Positions 21,169 to 32,856 of a stretch of 64,000 bases of DNA are shown here, piece after piece. The stretch covers positions 1 through 64,000 of the forward strand of contig JAULBX010031481.1 in assembly GCA_032358255.1 (NCBI GenBank), read 5' to 3'. The notes beneath the pieces are model-generated. The model was not told the origin of the DNA. It searched no databases and saw only the letters and a program-made list of their open reading frames with translations. A program made the translations under genes and the position numbers. The stretch is from Heterotrichella gracilis (lineage: Eukaryota; Sar; Xanthophyceae; Tribonematales; Xanthonemataceae). Numbering within the stretch: the first letter of the stretch is position 1; each line of letters begins with the position of its first letter.

Positions 21169-23184
21169 CGTGCTGGACACACCTTGACAGGGCCAATGGG
21201 CAATGGGGGATGAAGGTGGCAAAACCCCTCAAAAGGGCTGTTGATGAAACACACTTGCCGCTGGACTAGGAACCCCACACCTGTGCCAGCACATGGGCCC
21301 TATATAAGCCATAGAAGGAAAGAAGGGATGATGCAGGTTCATGCTTGGCAGGCTTCAACATTTTATCAGTGCAGTGCACAGAAAGGCCAGCTCAGCAGGC
21401 AGGTGCCATCACCGTGGCATCAGGGGGGTGGCTGTCACACCACCCCTCCTGACCTCCTCACTGCAGCAAAAGGTTCGTGGGAAGAGGGCACTGGGTACTG
21501 AAACAGAGCAGGCATACGCCTTGGCAACCTACACAACGTATCCAGCGCAGGCAGCACCAAAAACACCACAAAAATCTGCTGGTGCCTGTCCAAGCCCCAG
21601 GCCAACCCTCCTCTTCTCACATGCAGCATATTAACACCGAGGGCAGGGGCCAGTGGATCCTAGACAAGGTCGAACACTAGCACACCGCCGCCGAAAAGCA
21701 ACATTCCCCGCGGGTCCGCAAGCGGACCGGTCGCCTACTGGGTTGTTGGACTTGCAAAGCATGTGCACAGTCCCTCACTAGGGTGGCGTCGTACCAGGGT
21801 GCAGCCCATAGGAAAACCCAGCTTTGGCACGCTAGTATCTAGAGGACGTCGTACAACAAAACCAAGTAGAGGGTGCCACTGGTGCAAAACCCCCTGCACG
21901 CTATATGCAACGCCCAACAGGTTTGATACTCTGAAGGCTGGACCCTGTCCCGGAACGACCGTAAACAGCCCTGGGACCGACCCACTACAGTTTGGACCGC
22001 GATGGAGGTGTGCGGAGGGAGAACTTTCTCCAGAGTATGAACCCCAGGAGAATTGCGCCTGTCACGAACCTTCGTTTTCAGGTCTTGCTCAGGTCCGCCA
22101 GGCCAACCCAATCCCAAAATGCTGCTCCGTGGACTGCCACAACAGCGCAACCACTGCTCCTCACCTAGGACTGCGTTCAACAATAAGCTTTGGGCGGCGC
22201 ATGTTCAAACAGCTTTCAGCTTTTGGTGTGCTCTTGGGCGTTCGCAGCACCCATGACAATCTTTTGCACCGGGTCAAAAACGTTGTTCGGGCGATTTGGC
22301 ATGCTGACCAGGAGGCCCATTTTGACAGTACGGCCATTACGTCATCAGGCTAGGTGGCAAGGGCCGGGCTTGCTTCGCCTGCCTGCACAACTTTACTCAA
22401 GTTCTGCCTGTTTCAACGTCGCCCAGACATTCTCCACCCACCAACGCCCTGCGTACAGTATGCGGGCTTATAACGTTGTCCATCCAACCCGCGGTGCCTT
22501 GGCAGGTGTTTTTTCTGTGGCACAGACGCGCACACACCATACAGCCAACCAAGTATACTTTGCCGCATTGCACCAACGCGCTCTGCACTAACGGGTCCAC
22601 TACTTCGCACCAGTTCTCCCTATCCTTGCGTTAGACCGTATTTTGAGGCACGTATCGCTGCGCAAGGTCTAGACCAGCGCCGCATGTGACTCCCGCATGC
22701 ATGTATGCCAGTCGCCACCCAGCGCACCCTGCTCAGGGTTCTCTATGTAGCCTGCCACGCCACGGCCTCGTGTGAGTTTCGTAGCCTATCTAAGAGGACC
22801 ACCCCGCAAATATTCAGGACCACCCGGTAAGGCTGCCGACGTTGCGAATTGCACTAGCACTGGGGATTGGGTCCCTGGGGCTACAGTGCAATCGAGTTGC
22901 CTAGCGGTAATTACAGCCGTGTGTTCTCAACAAGACGTGGCTGCGAAACGTACTTGCTAACACCCACCTTGCGAAAACCAGCAACAGTCCAGCCTTCATA
23001 TGCATGCATATGCCTGGCACCGCCACCTCTGCGGTCCACCACCCACCACCCACCACCCACCACAACCTGCCACCGCCACTACCACCACCCTGGTGTTACC
23101 CACCTGCTATGTGCACCCGACAGGCGTTGGTGCCAACCCCAGCGGCATGACAAGCCACGTGTCAGCGCCACCCCTCACGCACTG
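21169..23184. other. 2.0-kb divergent intergenic region with no recognised gene
   Basis: Between the starts of the CCDC6-like and metallophosphoesterase genes. A 196-codon open frame (21763-22353, +) starts from a non-canonical position and encodes no recognisable motif. Composition is less repetitive than in introns. A CCACCCACC tract lies at 23035-23075. I see no transposase, terminal inverted repeat or RNA gene. The true first exon of the phosphoesterase could also lie here. Confidence 0.45.
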
Positions 23185-26072
23185 ATGGCCTCGCCAACAG
23201 GGTCGAGCAGGTCCTATGAAGGTGCGGGGCGCCTCTAACCACCCTGAACCCTAAACAGAACCCTGCACACATGGCCCTATAGGCGCTATACCCTGACGTA
23301 ACCCTATGGAAAATACTGGGGAGTTAACCCTAGTCCTAAAATAAACCCTAAAAGTACCCTGACAAACCCTGCATATGGCCCTAAGGGTCAGCTTGTGCAC
23401 ATCGTGATACATAAACCTGTGGAGAGTCCAGCGCGTAACCCTATATGAAAATACTGGGGAGTTACCCTAGTCCTAAAATAAACCCTAAAAATACCCTGAC
23501 AAACCTGCATATGGCCCTACGGCTTGGCTCGTGCACATCGTGATACATAAACCTGTGGAGAGTCCAGCGCGTAACCCTTCGCAAGGGTACGCGTTCCTGC
23601 CCCCACCCACCCACAAAACAGCCCCCCCTTACCCCCCACCACACTTCCCAGGCAGCACCATCCGCCTGGCGCTGGTGGGGGATGTGCACGGGCTGTGGGA
23701 GGAGGGGGTGGATGACGTGGCGCTGAGCTGGCTGGGGGCGCACCTGGCGGTGTTTGTGGGGGACTATGGGGAGGAAGACCTGGAAATTGTGGGGACGCTG
23801 GCGCGTTGCAACCATCCCAAGCTGGTCATGCTGGGGAACCACGATGCCTGGTGGGTGGGGGTGGGGTTGTCCTGTAAAGGTGGTGTGTGGAAGTTAGATG
23901 GCGGGGTGTGTGGGATGGATGAAGTGGGGTCATGGGGTATAAACCGCATTGGGCAATCCCGCCTCTACACACCTTGCCTCCGCAGGTCATACATCACTGC
24001 ATCAGCCAGGCAGCGGATCCGCGCACAGACACCACACCACACCACACACGCACTCATCCCACACACATACACACTATTCCTGCCCTCCCGCAGGTTCAAC
24101 CTGACTGCGCGGGGCAAGCAGCGGGCCCGCATGCGCTCCATGGTCGGCGAATACCCTAACGGGGTCCAGGAGCAGCTGCAGACCCTAGGGTCGGACCACA
24201 TAGGGTACAGCTCCCTGTCGCTGCCGCACAGGAGGGTGAGCGTGGTGGGGGCCAGACCATTTTCAAAGGTGAGTTACACAGTATTGTACAGGGGAGGAAT
24301 GATAGTAATCTCATTAATCCTGCGTTTGTAGCCGACTCCACACACCGCATCAAATAAAGCAGGTCCCTATTTTACAAGTCGTACCGTTCATACCATCCAG
24401 TATGCCAAACCCCGGCAGCCCTCCCTGGCACCCCATCATCCTCGCAATCCCCCCATGCCAGGGCGGTGATCGATGGAGTGACGTGGAGGAGTTTTACAAC
24501 GAGGTGTACGGGGTGGAGAGCCTGGATGACTCAGCAGATCGGATCGTGGGGTGCGCGCTGGGTCAGGAGGAGGGGCATGCGCTCATCCTGGTGGGGCACA
24601 ATGGGCCCTCTGGGCTGGGGGACCAGCGGCATGACATTTGCGGGGTGGACTGGAACAGATCCCAAGGTGGGTGGGTGGTGATTAGTGGGTGGTGGGTGGT
24701 GTGGATAGCAAGGGCAGCTACTGAAGTACACATCCCCGTTCTTCACAGCAACCTGTGTTAACTTCACCATCACCACCAGCACTGCTTATGTCATCACTTT
24801 CCCACTACCCATTTCCCATCCCACGGTTGCACTTTCTCCCATCCCCAGGTGACCACGGTGATCCCGACCTTGAGGATGCCATCCGCCAGGTGGAGCTCAA
24901 TGAGCGCCACGTGGCACTGGTATTGTTTGGCCACATGCACCACGAGCTAAGAGGTGAGCTTGAGGTATTATAGGCTTAAACTTAGGGTTTAGGGTTTATG
25001 TTCGGGCACATGCACCTCCTCGTAAGAATGCGGTGCCACCCACATCAATGGAAATCTGCCAGGCGCAGGCTGCGCCGCGCAGCACCGTTGGGAATGTAAT
25101 TTATCAATGTCTGCCTTTTTATAGTCAAAGTGTCTTTTTGTCGCAGGCGGCGGGCTGCGCAACATGGTGGCAGTGGCGCCACGCACAGGCACAGTGTACC
25201 TCAATGCAGCAACAGTACCACGACTACTGGTAAGTGTCCTGCCACCACTTGTATGCACCATGTATCACAATGGTGAGGTACTGGTCCTGCCTGTCAACCC
25301 GGCAACTGCGCTGGGCATCATCATTGTGAGCGCATTGCACACACATACACCCCTCAAGGCCAGGAATTGCACCCTTGAACCCTGACCCTTGCCCCACCGT
25401 ATTCCTAAACCTGAATTCCACTCGCAAACACAATAACCTTGGGTCATCAGGCGGGGCGCAGGCAGCGTGATTGCAGCCACAAGTCCAATAACAAAGTGCA
25501 CCGCAATCGCGATCCCCATCACATTTCTCGCTTACAATCGTAAGTACCTTGTGTCAACAGGGCGGGCGCAGGCAGGGCGAGAGGGCCCACAGCCAGCAGG
25601 ATGGTGCCCGGGAGCCACTGGCTGCGCATGCTCGCCACTTCATGCTGGTTGAGGTGCTGGACGGGCATGTGAGGGAGGCGTGCAACGTGTGGGTGCGGGT
25701 ACGTGGCGCCTGTCTGGAATACAAATAGTTGCATGATATAGCTGTCATTGAGAGTTTCTAAAGTTTCTATTATGCACACACACGATCCTCCATGTTGATG
25801 GAGATTAAGGATGGGCAAGTGGGGTGCGGTTATGTGGCGCCGCTTGGAAAATAAACAAAGAGGATGATATCTACTTTGATTGCTAGCAGTGCTGATCAGT
25901 GATTCTGACCCTGGTCCCGCAGGTTGTTGACGCTGCTGCGGGTACATGTGAGGAGGTGCGGCGGGAGCAGGTGCTGCGGACGGATGCCGTGAACTCCGGG
26001 GAGGGTTTCCTGACCAGGTCCTACTACCAGGCGCACACGGGGACATGGCACCAGGAGGTCACGCGGTTGTAG
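23185..26072 (+). CDS. Calcineurin-like metallophosphoesterase of the cyanobacterial/plastid type
   Basis: Eight exons (23185-23221, 23652-23850, 24094-24268, 24462-24666, 24849-24953, 25147-25229, 25561-25698, 25923-26072) join in phase into 363 aa. All metal-binding motifs of the fold are present: GDVHG (Asp23, His25), VGDYGEED, GNHDAW, VGHNGPSGLGD and FGHMHHELR. The order and spacing match a cyanobacterial family that is plastid-encoded in function though not in genome. The substrate is unknown. Exon 1 (MASPTGSSRSYEG) is the weakest part: it is the nearest in-phase ATG exon, only 12 codons, and a longer transit-peptide exon may exist upstream. Exons 3, 5 and 7 have decayed shadows. Confidence 0.8.
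23299..23570. repeat. Two tandem copies of a 136-bp unit
   Basis: 23299-23434 and 23435-23570 are near-identical, beginning GTAACCCTAT and ending AGTCCAGCGC. The first bases of a third copy follow at 23571. Each unit contains CCCTAA-type words. It lies in intron 1 of the phosphoesterase model. Confidence 0.93.
23979..24040 (+). repeat. Decayed shadow of the 5' end of phosphoesterase exon 3
   Basis: CCGCAGGTCATACATCACTGC..CAGGCAGCGGATCCGC matches the true acceptor and start of exon 3 (CGCAGGTTCAACCTGACTGC..AAGCAGCGGGCCCGC) 105 bp further on. Confidence 0.78.
24981..25030 (+). repeat. TTTAGGG word and shadow of the 3' end of exon 5
   Basis: TTAGGGTTTAGGGTTTATG (24982-25000) is followed directly by a copy of the exon 5 end around GGGCACATGCACC, matching GGCCACATGCACC (FGHMHHELR) at 24930-24942. 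Confidence 0.75.
25443..25480 (+). repeat. Shadow of the 5' end of phosphoesterase exon 7
   Basis: TCATCAGGCGGGGCGCAGGCAG resembles TCAACAGGGCGGGCGCAGGCAG at the real acceptor (25560/25561), 115 bp downstream. Confidence 0.7.
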
Positions 26073-27388
26073 AGGGGCACTGTCTGACAGGCAAGTGAAG
26101 TGCCCATACTGGATTATTCCATAAGGGCAAAGAGTCCTGGGGAGTCCGCCTTGGACTGCCATCCACCAACCAGGGAGTCACAAAATTTGAGCCCTGGATG
26201 CACTGCACCTGAGGGGCTGAGGGCTGAGAAGCTTATTTTGGGGATCGCTGGATGGGCCTGCATGACTTTGAGTATCTAACATGGCTCTTGGCTGGGGGGC
26301 CAGTGCCTTTTGGATTTTATCAGCCACATTGATTTATCAGGATCAGAGGCAGCCTCTGCCTTGAACCCCACGGGTACATATTTTGTCCTTTTCGCCTTAT
26401 GGGGAGCCTGAGGGTCACAGTGACCATGGATTTTAATAAATTCAGTTTAATACGATAAATTTCAATGTCACATACGGTATGCATGCAATTTTTTGTGGCC
26501 CACATCGGATATTGGATAGATATGCTTCCTGCCATTGATCATTGAAAACGCCATTCAATTCTGATCATCGGCATGACACCATCATGCATGCATGGTATTG
26601 GCCAGCTGGGTGGGTGCCGCAGTTACTGTAACGCATTTTCGTGAATGATTTGTGATATGAGTTACAATGCCATTGTACAATGCCTTAGTACGTACGACAC
26701 CATATTATGTACGAATCGTACAGTGAAATATGATCCTGCATTGAATGCAGAGCTCCAGCAGGAGACAGCAAGACACAGCTGTGCTCCGATGGCCATGCGC
26801 AATGTTACAATCATTGGATAGTATCATGACTCACTTGGAAGTGCACGATCCAGGCCCTGCGGCAATGCCAGAACTTCCAAAACAATGGCATTCCCCCCGC
26901 CTACCATCCACCAAATTATTTCCTTTGCAACCGTTGACACATGTCCAGCGCGCACATGGATCACTGCACAGGCAATGAGGCAAAACATCCTCAGCAACAC
27001 GCAGCACATGCTCCCACCTGCCTGCGCTTTCCCAAAACCCCCACCACCCATCACTCACTCGCCCAGGAGCCAAGAAGGGGCCCACACTACTTTCCCAACA
27101 CACCCTTCCCCAGCACTCACCCTGCTCCCACACAACCACCAGGAGGCGCTCCCCTCACTGTGCTTATGTCATTCCCTTGCACCCGCTCTACCCTGTGCCC
27201 CAACCCAGGCCCCACGATTCCCCTCACGCCCACGCATCCCACACATCCGCTCTACCCTGTGCGTCCGTTGACCCCAACAAGCATGGATCCAACCACTTCA
27301 CCAGCCTCACCGCGACTCTTTCAAATGAGCCCAGGCCCTGACGCCTCCCTCAACCCCGCGATCCTCACGGGGTGCAACCACGCCCGCT
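26073..27388. other. Convergent intergenic region with copies of the prohibitin gene end
   Basis: Contains the 3' flanks of the phosphoesterase and prohibitin genes. An A/T-rich stretch at 26280-26740 holds several TGCATGCA and TACGTACGA words. The word CGCTCTACCCTGTGCG at the prohibitin stop (27385-27400) recurs near 27184 and 27250, resembling the last-exon copies downstream of the UVR gene. No coding region is supported. Confidence 0.5.
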
Positions 27389-29583
27389 CTACCCTGTGCG
27401 CCCGTCGCCCGCCATGGGGTTGAGCCCAATGAGCATGTTGTTGCCCCCCGGCAGGTACACCACGTTGCGCGACCGCGCCAGCGTGGACGCCACCTCCTTG
27501 GCCGCCTCAATGCGCCGCAGCTCAATGAAACCAGGCCCCGCCAGGCGGGTGGCGTCTGAAATCATCTTGGCGGACTCCGACTCTCCCTCCGCGCGGATGA
27601 TGGCTGCCTTGCGCTCCTGGTCTGACTTCATGACCACAAAGCGCGCGCGCTCTGCTTCCTGCTGGGCCACCTGCTTGGCCTCCACGGCCTTGGTGAACTG
27701 CAGGGGGGAGCAAAGGGGAAGGCATTGTCAGGATGCAAGGTTTTAGGGTTGAGGGTTTTTACAGGCACAAAAATCATGTGCACCCCCCTCACAAACCTGT
27801 TGCCCACACCCGTGCAGTACACCCAAGTATGCGCGGGTAAATCAGTTAATTATCCAGGCGGCAAACCCCTGCTACTGGCAACGGCGGCAGGAGTATGTTC
27901 TGCATGGTCCATGGGGGGGTGGACCCCTAAACCCTGCATTGCAATCAGCGGCGCACCTCGGTTCCGAAGGACAAATGCGTGATGGCCACGTCGTCCACCT
28001 GGATGTTGAACTCCTGTGCCCTCTGGGTCAGCGCCTGGCGGACCTGCATGCCCAGAGCTGAGGTCAGTGCACCATGATTCTCAACCCTACGAGACCTGGA
28101 TGTTGACCCTGCATGCCCCAACTGGAGTCATTCAGGTTCACAATGCCAGGCACTGTTAGGAAATCAGCATGGTGCACTTCCAGTCCATGCGCGCATAGCA
28201 AATCATGTTATGCTTTTGTCCAACATCTAACGTGGTTGAAATATCCATCACTCCCCCAGCGCGCTGAATGGCTGGAGCATGGCCATTTACAGCCAGGGTT
28301 CTTTCCGTAGGTGTCTGGCATTAGGTTCTGACAATATGGAGAAAGTTCTAAATCCAGTGGCATCCCGCGATTGTGCATCCCGTGCGCCTCAGGCTGCTTC
28401 TGCGGTGGAGTGCTTTTCTGCGTTCGCCATCGTCTGCAGCTCTGGGAAATGTCCCACCAGTGCACATGTTTGCCGCGAGGCCTAACCCTCAACCCACAAC
28501 TCACCGCCTTGGAGACCTTGTCTCGTTGCGTGATGAGCTGCTCTGCGTTGAACTGCGCCACCACTGCCTTCACTGTTTCATTGCCAATGGATGGCAGCAC
28601 GCGCTCATCCCAGTCAGTCCCCAAGCTCTGCGGAGAAACCACGTTGTAAGTAAAAGCACACACCCATGCCTCAATCAGCTTGTGTTCACAGCACGTCACG
28701 CACCCATGGATACTGACCAGTTTAATGGCAACGCGCTTGGCCCAGATTTTGCACCACATACCTTGAAAATCATGGGGAGCGTTGCCACGTCTGGCTTGGA
28801 GAGGACCCGCAGGGTGATGTTCACCATCTGCAGGTCTGCACACAGGAGCGGAAAGTATGTTATGGAAGCACAAGGTTGTGTAAGGAAGTGACTGGCAGAG
28901 GAGACATGGGCCAATGTGAATACTGTTGCGGCCTGTATTTTTACTTGTGTGTACTGAGATTAGCTCGAATGGGGGATGCCAACGTGTCTAGTGACTGAGA
29001 ACTGCTCTAAGTAATAGGTGCATGTTTACCACCATACAGCAAGGCTGGCAGTCAGCCATACGGCTGTCACTGCTGATAACCATTCTGCAACCTGGGTATC
29101 CCCCGTAACCAGGCAGCCAGTGTTCTAGACGCATCTGAATCCATGCATCAGGGCAGATGTCTTGGAATTCCTGTGCTGCGTACCCTTGGTTCCTGTGACG
29201 GAGCTGATAGACCTCGGCCTGGTCCTGATGTCCATCACGGTGGGGCTCTGCAGCCAAGGTATTCTGAAGTGCGTGCCCTCGCTGATGGCTTCTGGCAGGA
29301 TGCCTTGCACACGATCGTACATCACCGCCCGCTCGCCGCCATCAACTACAAGACAACATCGACCACTTTAATCCTTCACCACCTATCATAGGGCTGCAAT
29401 ACCCAGGTGGGTGCTCGGGTTCCGTTGCACTGTTTTTTCTGAATGGGGTGCATATGCATGCACCCACCACCCACCTGTGTAGAGTGACGACTGGATTGCG
29501 CTAGCACCGATACCAAGCACCACAGAGTACTTGGCAACCTTGCCCAGCAGGTTTGCCACCTGCTGCGCGGCTGGGTTGGACAT
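27389..29583 (-). CDS. PHB: Prohibitin, type I (plant PHB3-like, mitochondrial)
   Basis: Six exons (29475-29583, 29184-29345, 28762-28835, 28505-28627, 27957-28043, 27389-27697) join in phase into 287 aa, close to the usual 275-290. A single hydrophobic segment ([18 protein letters not shown], about 19-36) anchors the protein in the inner mitochondrial membrane. The SPFH domain follows ([57 protein letters not shown]). The coiled coil [17 protein letters not shown] and the end ([18 protein letters not shown]) are type I features. Prohibitins form ring complexes that stabilise inner-membrane proteins and regulate m-AAA protease. It shares a 429-bp divergent spacer with the next gene. Exon 5 has a faint copy in intron 4 (28078-28120). 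Confidence 0.95.
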
Positions 29584-30012
29584 CGTGGGAAAGCGTTTCT
29601 ACCCACACAACAATCGGCTGTGACGGCCAAGGGGATGCGTGTGCATGCAAGCGCACAAACTACACGGGAACGTCAACAACTGTCAGCTGGCGTATAACCA
29701 ATGCTGTTCAGTTCGTCAAGACTGCAACAATAGCAGGACAAAGGCTGCAAAAATAAAGCTTTTCTAGCTGACGGAATGCACAAGCCGAGACTCCCTCGTT
29801 TTTCTTGAAAGTCTTACATAGTTGTTCATTCACGGTGACAGCTACCCAGGGTTTTTGTCCATACCTTGAGCTGTGGCGGTGCTAGTCAACCTTTCAGATC
29901 GTCCTCTTCCTCAGTCTCGCACTTTTACAAAAGTGAGGTCACTTTCCGAAAAATGCCATGCATGCCGTGTTTTGACCGTTCACACTAGTCTCCCCCAATC
30001 AATACCGACGCG
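29584..30012. promoter_or_regulatory. Divergent promoter region, prohibitin / secreted protein
   Basis: 429 bp between two divergent ATGs. No clear core element seen. TGCATGC words occur near 29640 and 29960. Bidirectional use is inferred from geometry alone. Confidence 0.45.
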
Positions 30013-31902
30013 ATGGAACGCGTAGCCCTGTGGACGGTTTTTTGCATCGTTATATCTGCAGCTCTGTCTCCTGTGGACAGCCAAGGCCTGTACAACGCGT
30101 GTAAAGCACCCAGCCCTTTACAAAGGGTGAGATGCCGAGTCATTTCTGTACTGGTTTCTCTGGCAGTTCCCCTGTCACAGCCCAGAAGCAGTTAAATGAC
30201 TCTCAAACACTCATGTATGCAGGGCAAATCCTTTGTCATAGGTCTTGCGTTCTGGCCTGGGGGTACTTTGGAGGACTGGGGTCCAATGTACAACTCAGGG
30301 ACTGGGGAGTATGGCCTCAACCCCTGTGACAACACAACCTTTTTCAACACCACAACGAAAACAACAGTGCAGTCGTTCTTGGTAAGAGGTTTGAACCTTC
30401 CAGAATAGCATGTATTGCATGAACCTTGACACAACAGACACCAGCAATACACAGGGGCAAACAGGTCCTGTTGTGCAGGAGAGCCAAGGGGTGGTCACCA
30501 CCACCTACCTCATTAAGGCTGATGCGCTATCACTGCTGGTAGTGAACGGTACTGATCTACAAAGAGTTTGGGACCAAGCACTGCTGCAATCCAAGGCCGA
30601 GATTGTCAGCGTGATCGCGTACAGGTACGGCCCAGGCGTTGCATGCAGCACCATGTAGCAGGGGTTGCATGGGACCCAGCATTGGGCAGTGGACTGCAAT
30701 TGGACTGCACCCAAGCCGTGCCATGCTCTGTACAGGGGCGCTTACCGGTCAGAAGCTGTGTACGCGAGGAGCAATATCACTTACTTGACGTCTGGCACAG
30801 GACATTCTACCACTTTCAGCCTTTTACTGGGCTTTGGTAAGGAAGCATAGAAACCTCTCGTATTGTCGAGCAATGGAAGTGCCGGCTATTTTGAATCACA
30901 ATCTGTGTACTAGCTCCTGATCTTCTTGAGACACACTTTGGGTTCTGCAGATAATGGAAATTTGAAGTCTTTGCATTGGAACAGCTTGGGTTGTGAGACG
31001 TGTGGTACCTATTCGGACCTGTGCGTGAGATCCGCACCAACAACAAAGTATAAGGTGGACGCATGTGCAGGTATGACCTTGCCCCTCCGCAGCTCTTGTG
31101 GTCTTCCTGTGGTGTTCTATATCAGCTGATCGGCTAGCCCCCATGGCCGTGCATTTATTTGATTTGGTGCGCATTGGCATAAAAATGATTTCTTACATGG
31201 TAAGATGGTTTCAAAAACAGTACGTACTGTTTTTGAAACCATCTTACCATGTAAGAAAATATTTTTATGCCAATGCGTACGAAGGTTATAAAACACTATG
31301 TTACAGTACAGGACTATCTCCCCATGTTGATATATTTCTGTGCAACTGCAGTGCCAATCGCTGACTGCAGCAATTGCACCATTGCTGGGGCAAACTGCAG
31401 CTCTACTTGCAACTTAAACCTGTACACCGCATTTGAAGGCGTTGACTATGCAGGAAGATCATTCCAGTCAGGATACCAGCTAAAGAAAATTACCAAGTTC
31501 TCTGTGTACGGCTTGTACACCAGTGTCTTGGACACGGTACGTAACTCAAATTCAGTACTCTAATTGTCTCCTACCCCATGCCACCGCGCCTTCCATTCCT
31601 GGCAGCGGTGTGGCCAGTAGATTCACTGCAAACAAGCAACCTATTGCACATTGCGCAGTGCTGCGCAATTGATTACTGCCAGTTAATCAGCAGCAGTATT
31701 TGTCCTTGTATGCAAACTTGCCTGGCAATAGTTGTATCTTCTTGTTGAGAAAGAAGTCCTGAACATTTCTATATTGGAATACCCGCATGCAACAACCTGA
31801 ATCCTTGCTCTGCAGGTTCGCAAGGCCCTCAATGGCACCTCTCAGCTCTTCAGCGATGTTGGGGGTGGGCTTGGATCAGGCGACAGCGAATTCATAACGT
31901 AG
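30013..31902 (+). CDS. Secreted Cys-rich protein of the plant AT3G44150 (Expp1-like) family
   Basis: Seven exons (30013-30126, 30223-30381, 30455-30624, 30736-30836, 30951-31070, 31352-31536, 31816-31902) join in phase into 311 aa. A signal peptide is clear: MERVALWTVFCIVISAALSP, cleavage probably near SQG. N-glycosylation sequons are frequent (NTT, NGT, NIT, NCT). The second half has a conserved Trp-Cys pattern (LKSLHWNSLGCETCGTYSDLC, then SNCTIAGANCSSTC) and ends KITKFSVYGLYTSVLDT. I match this from memory to the land-plant family of AT3G44150 (LYWKRDGCASC, QYSLYGLYSNLRDS), whose function is unknown; extracellular or secretory location is inferred. Exon 3's acceptor was chosen by phase and is the least sure boundary. 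Introns have no shadow exons. Confidence 0.78.
31167..31280. repeat. Near-perfect 57-bp inverted repeat (hairpin) in intron 5
   Basis: Two 57-bp arms meet at 31223/31224 with no loop (centre CAGTACGTACTG). Only about three or four positions mismatch. It could be a foldback MITE remnant or a palindromic duplication. In the pre-mRNA it would form a long hairpin within the intron of the secreted-protein gene. No transposase nearby. Confidence 0.95.
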
Positions 31903-32856
31903 CGTACAAGCATGCACCTCAGTGCAGTGTGGTGGATGATGGTGCTGAAATCTGGCACTGCTGCCTTTCCAACCCATTGCATCAGGCATACGTGCGGCCA
32001 TACCTGTGATGGTATTGCCCAATAGAAATAGCTATACCAAAATTACCATGGGTGACCCAACTTGCATGAACTGTCTACATTTGTTTGCCAGCGGCTTTGC
32101 CATTTGAACAGTAGTCAGTTAGACAAACGATACAGAAACTGACAATCCCATTTGGGCATGATGTGGCAACATCTGGATTGCCTTTGAAGCAGCAGGCTGC
32201 TGCAGCATGCATGCGTGTACATACCATTTATTTCATATCTTACCGGACCAGGGTTACCCCGACTTTGGCTATGGCTATATGGATATGCACTATTTAATTT
32301 ACGTTTTAGGTTTTTTATACGCAAATGATGTCGAAATGATCAACGCTCTGATCAAACGCCCTGCTTACGCCGAGGCAATACCAAGGACGTTCTGAGCAAG
32401 GCCAGCCACCTACAAACCCTCATTATTATTTGACATTGCAAGAGTGCGGCTGTTAATTGTGGACCAAATTGGATGCTCGTGGCCACCAGCCATCCATACC
32501 ATGCACACACACTACACTATGCTCTATTCAATATTCAATATTCAATTCGGATAGATATGAAAAATTTTATTGCCAAAGGCATAAACTAAACGGCATATGG
32601 CAGCTATGCATAGCCCTTCAAGCCTGGCAAAATTCTGTGAAAAAATCAGCAATCCCACACCTGACAGAAAGAAAGTGACCCCGGGGTGATGGCACAGAGG
32701 GTAATGATATGGGGAGCTGGTGAAGCAAAAGGGAGGCAATGTCAGGAGTCCGAGTAAAAATGAACCAATGTTGATCGTGCTTCAGAATGACCCGTCCTTG
32801 ATTACCCTGTACCATCGCCGGGAATTCAAGGTAGTGCAGTGGCCATCCCCGGAGTA
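31903..32856. other. Convergent intergenic region
   Basis: Between the stops of the secreted-protein gene and delta-tubulin. Moderately A/T-rich, with TATTCAATATTCAATATTCAAT near 32524. GCATGCATGCGTG at about 32204. No gene seen. Confidence 0.5.

Noticed and set aside
20765-21187. Open frames rich in His, Pro and Thr on the + strand
   Set aside because: Created by the CCACCA minisatellite in an intron; no start context and no conservation.
21763-22353. 196-codon open frame between the CCDC6-like and phosphoesterase genes
   Set aside because: No motif, signal, or resemblance to a known family. It is of a length expected by chance in GC-rich DNA, and has no splice or start support.
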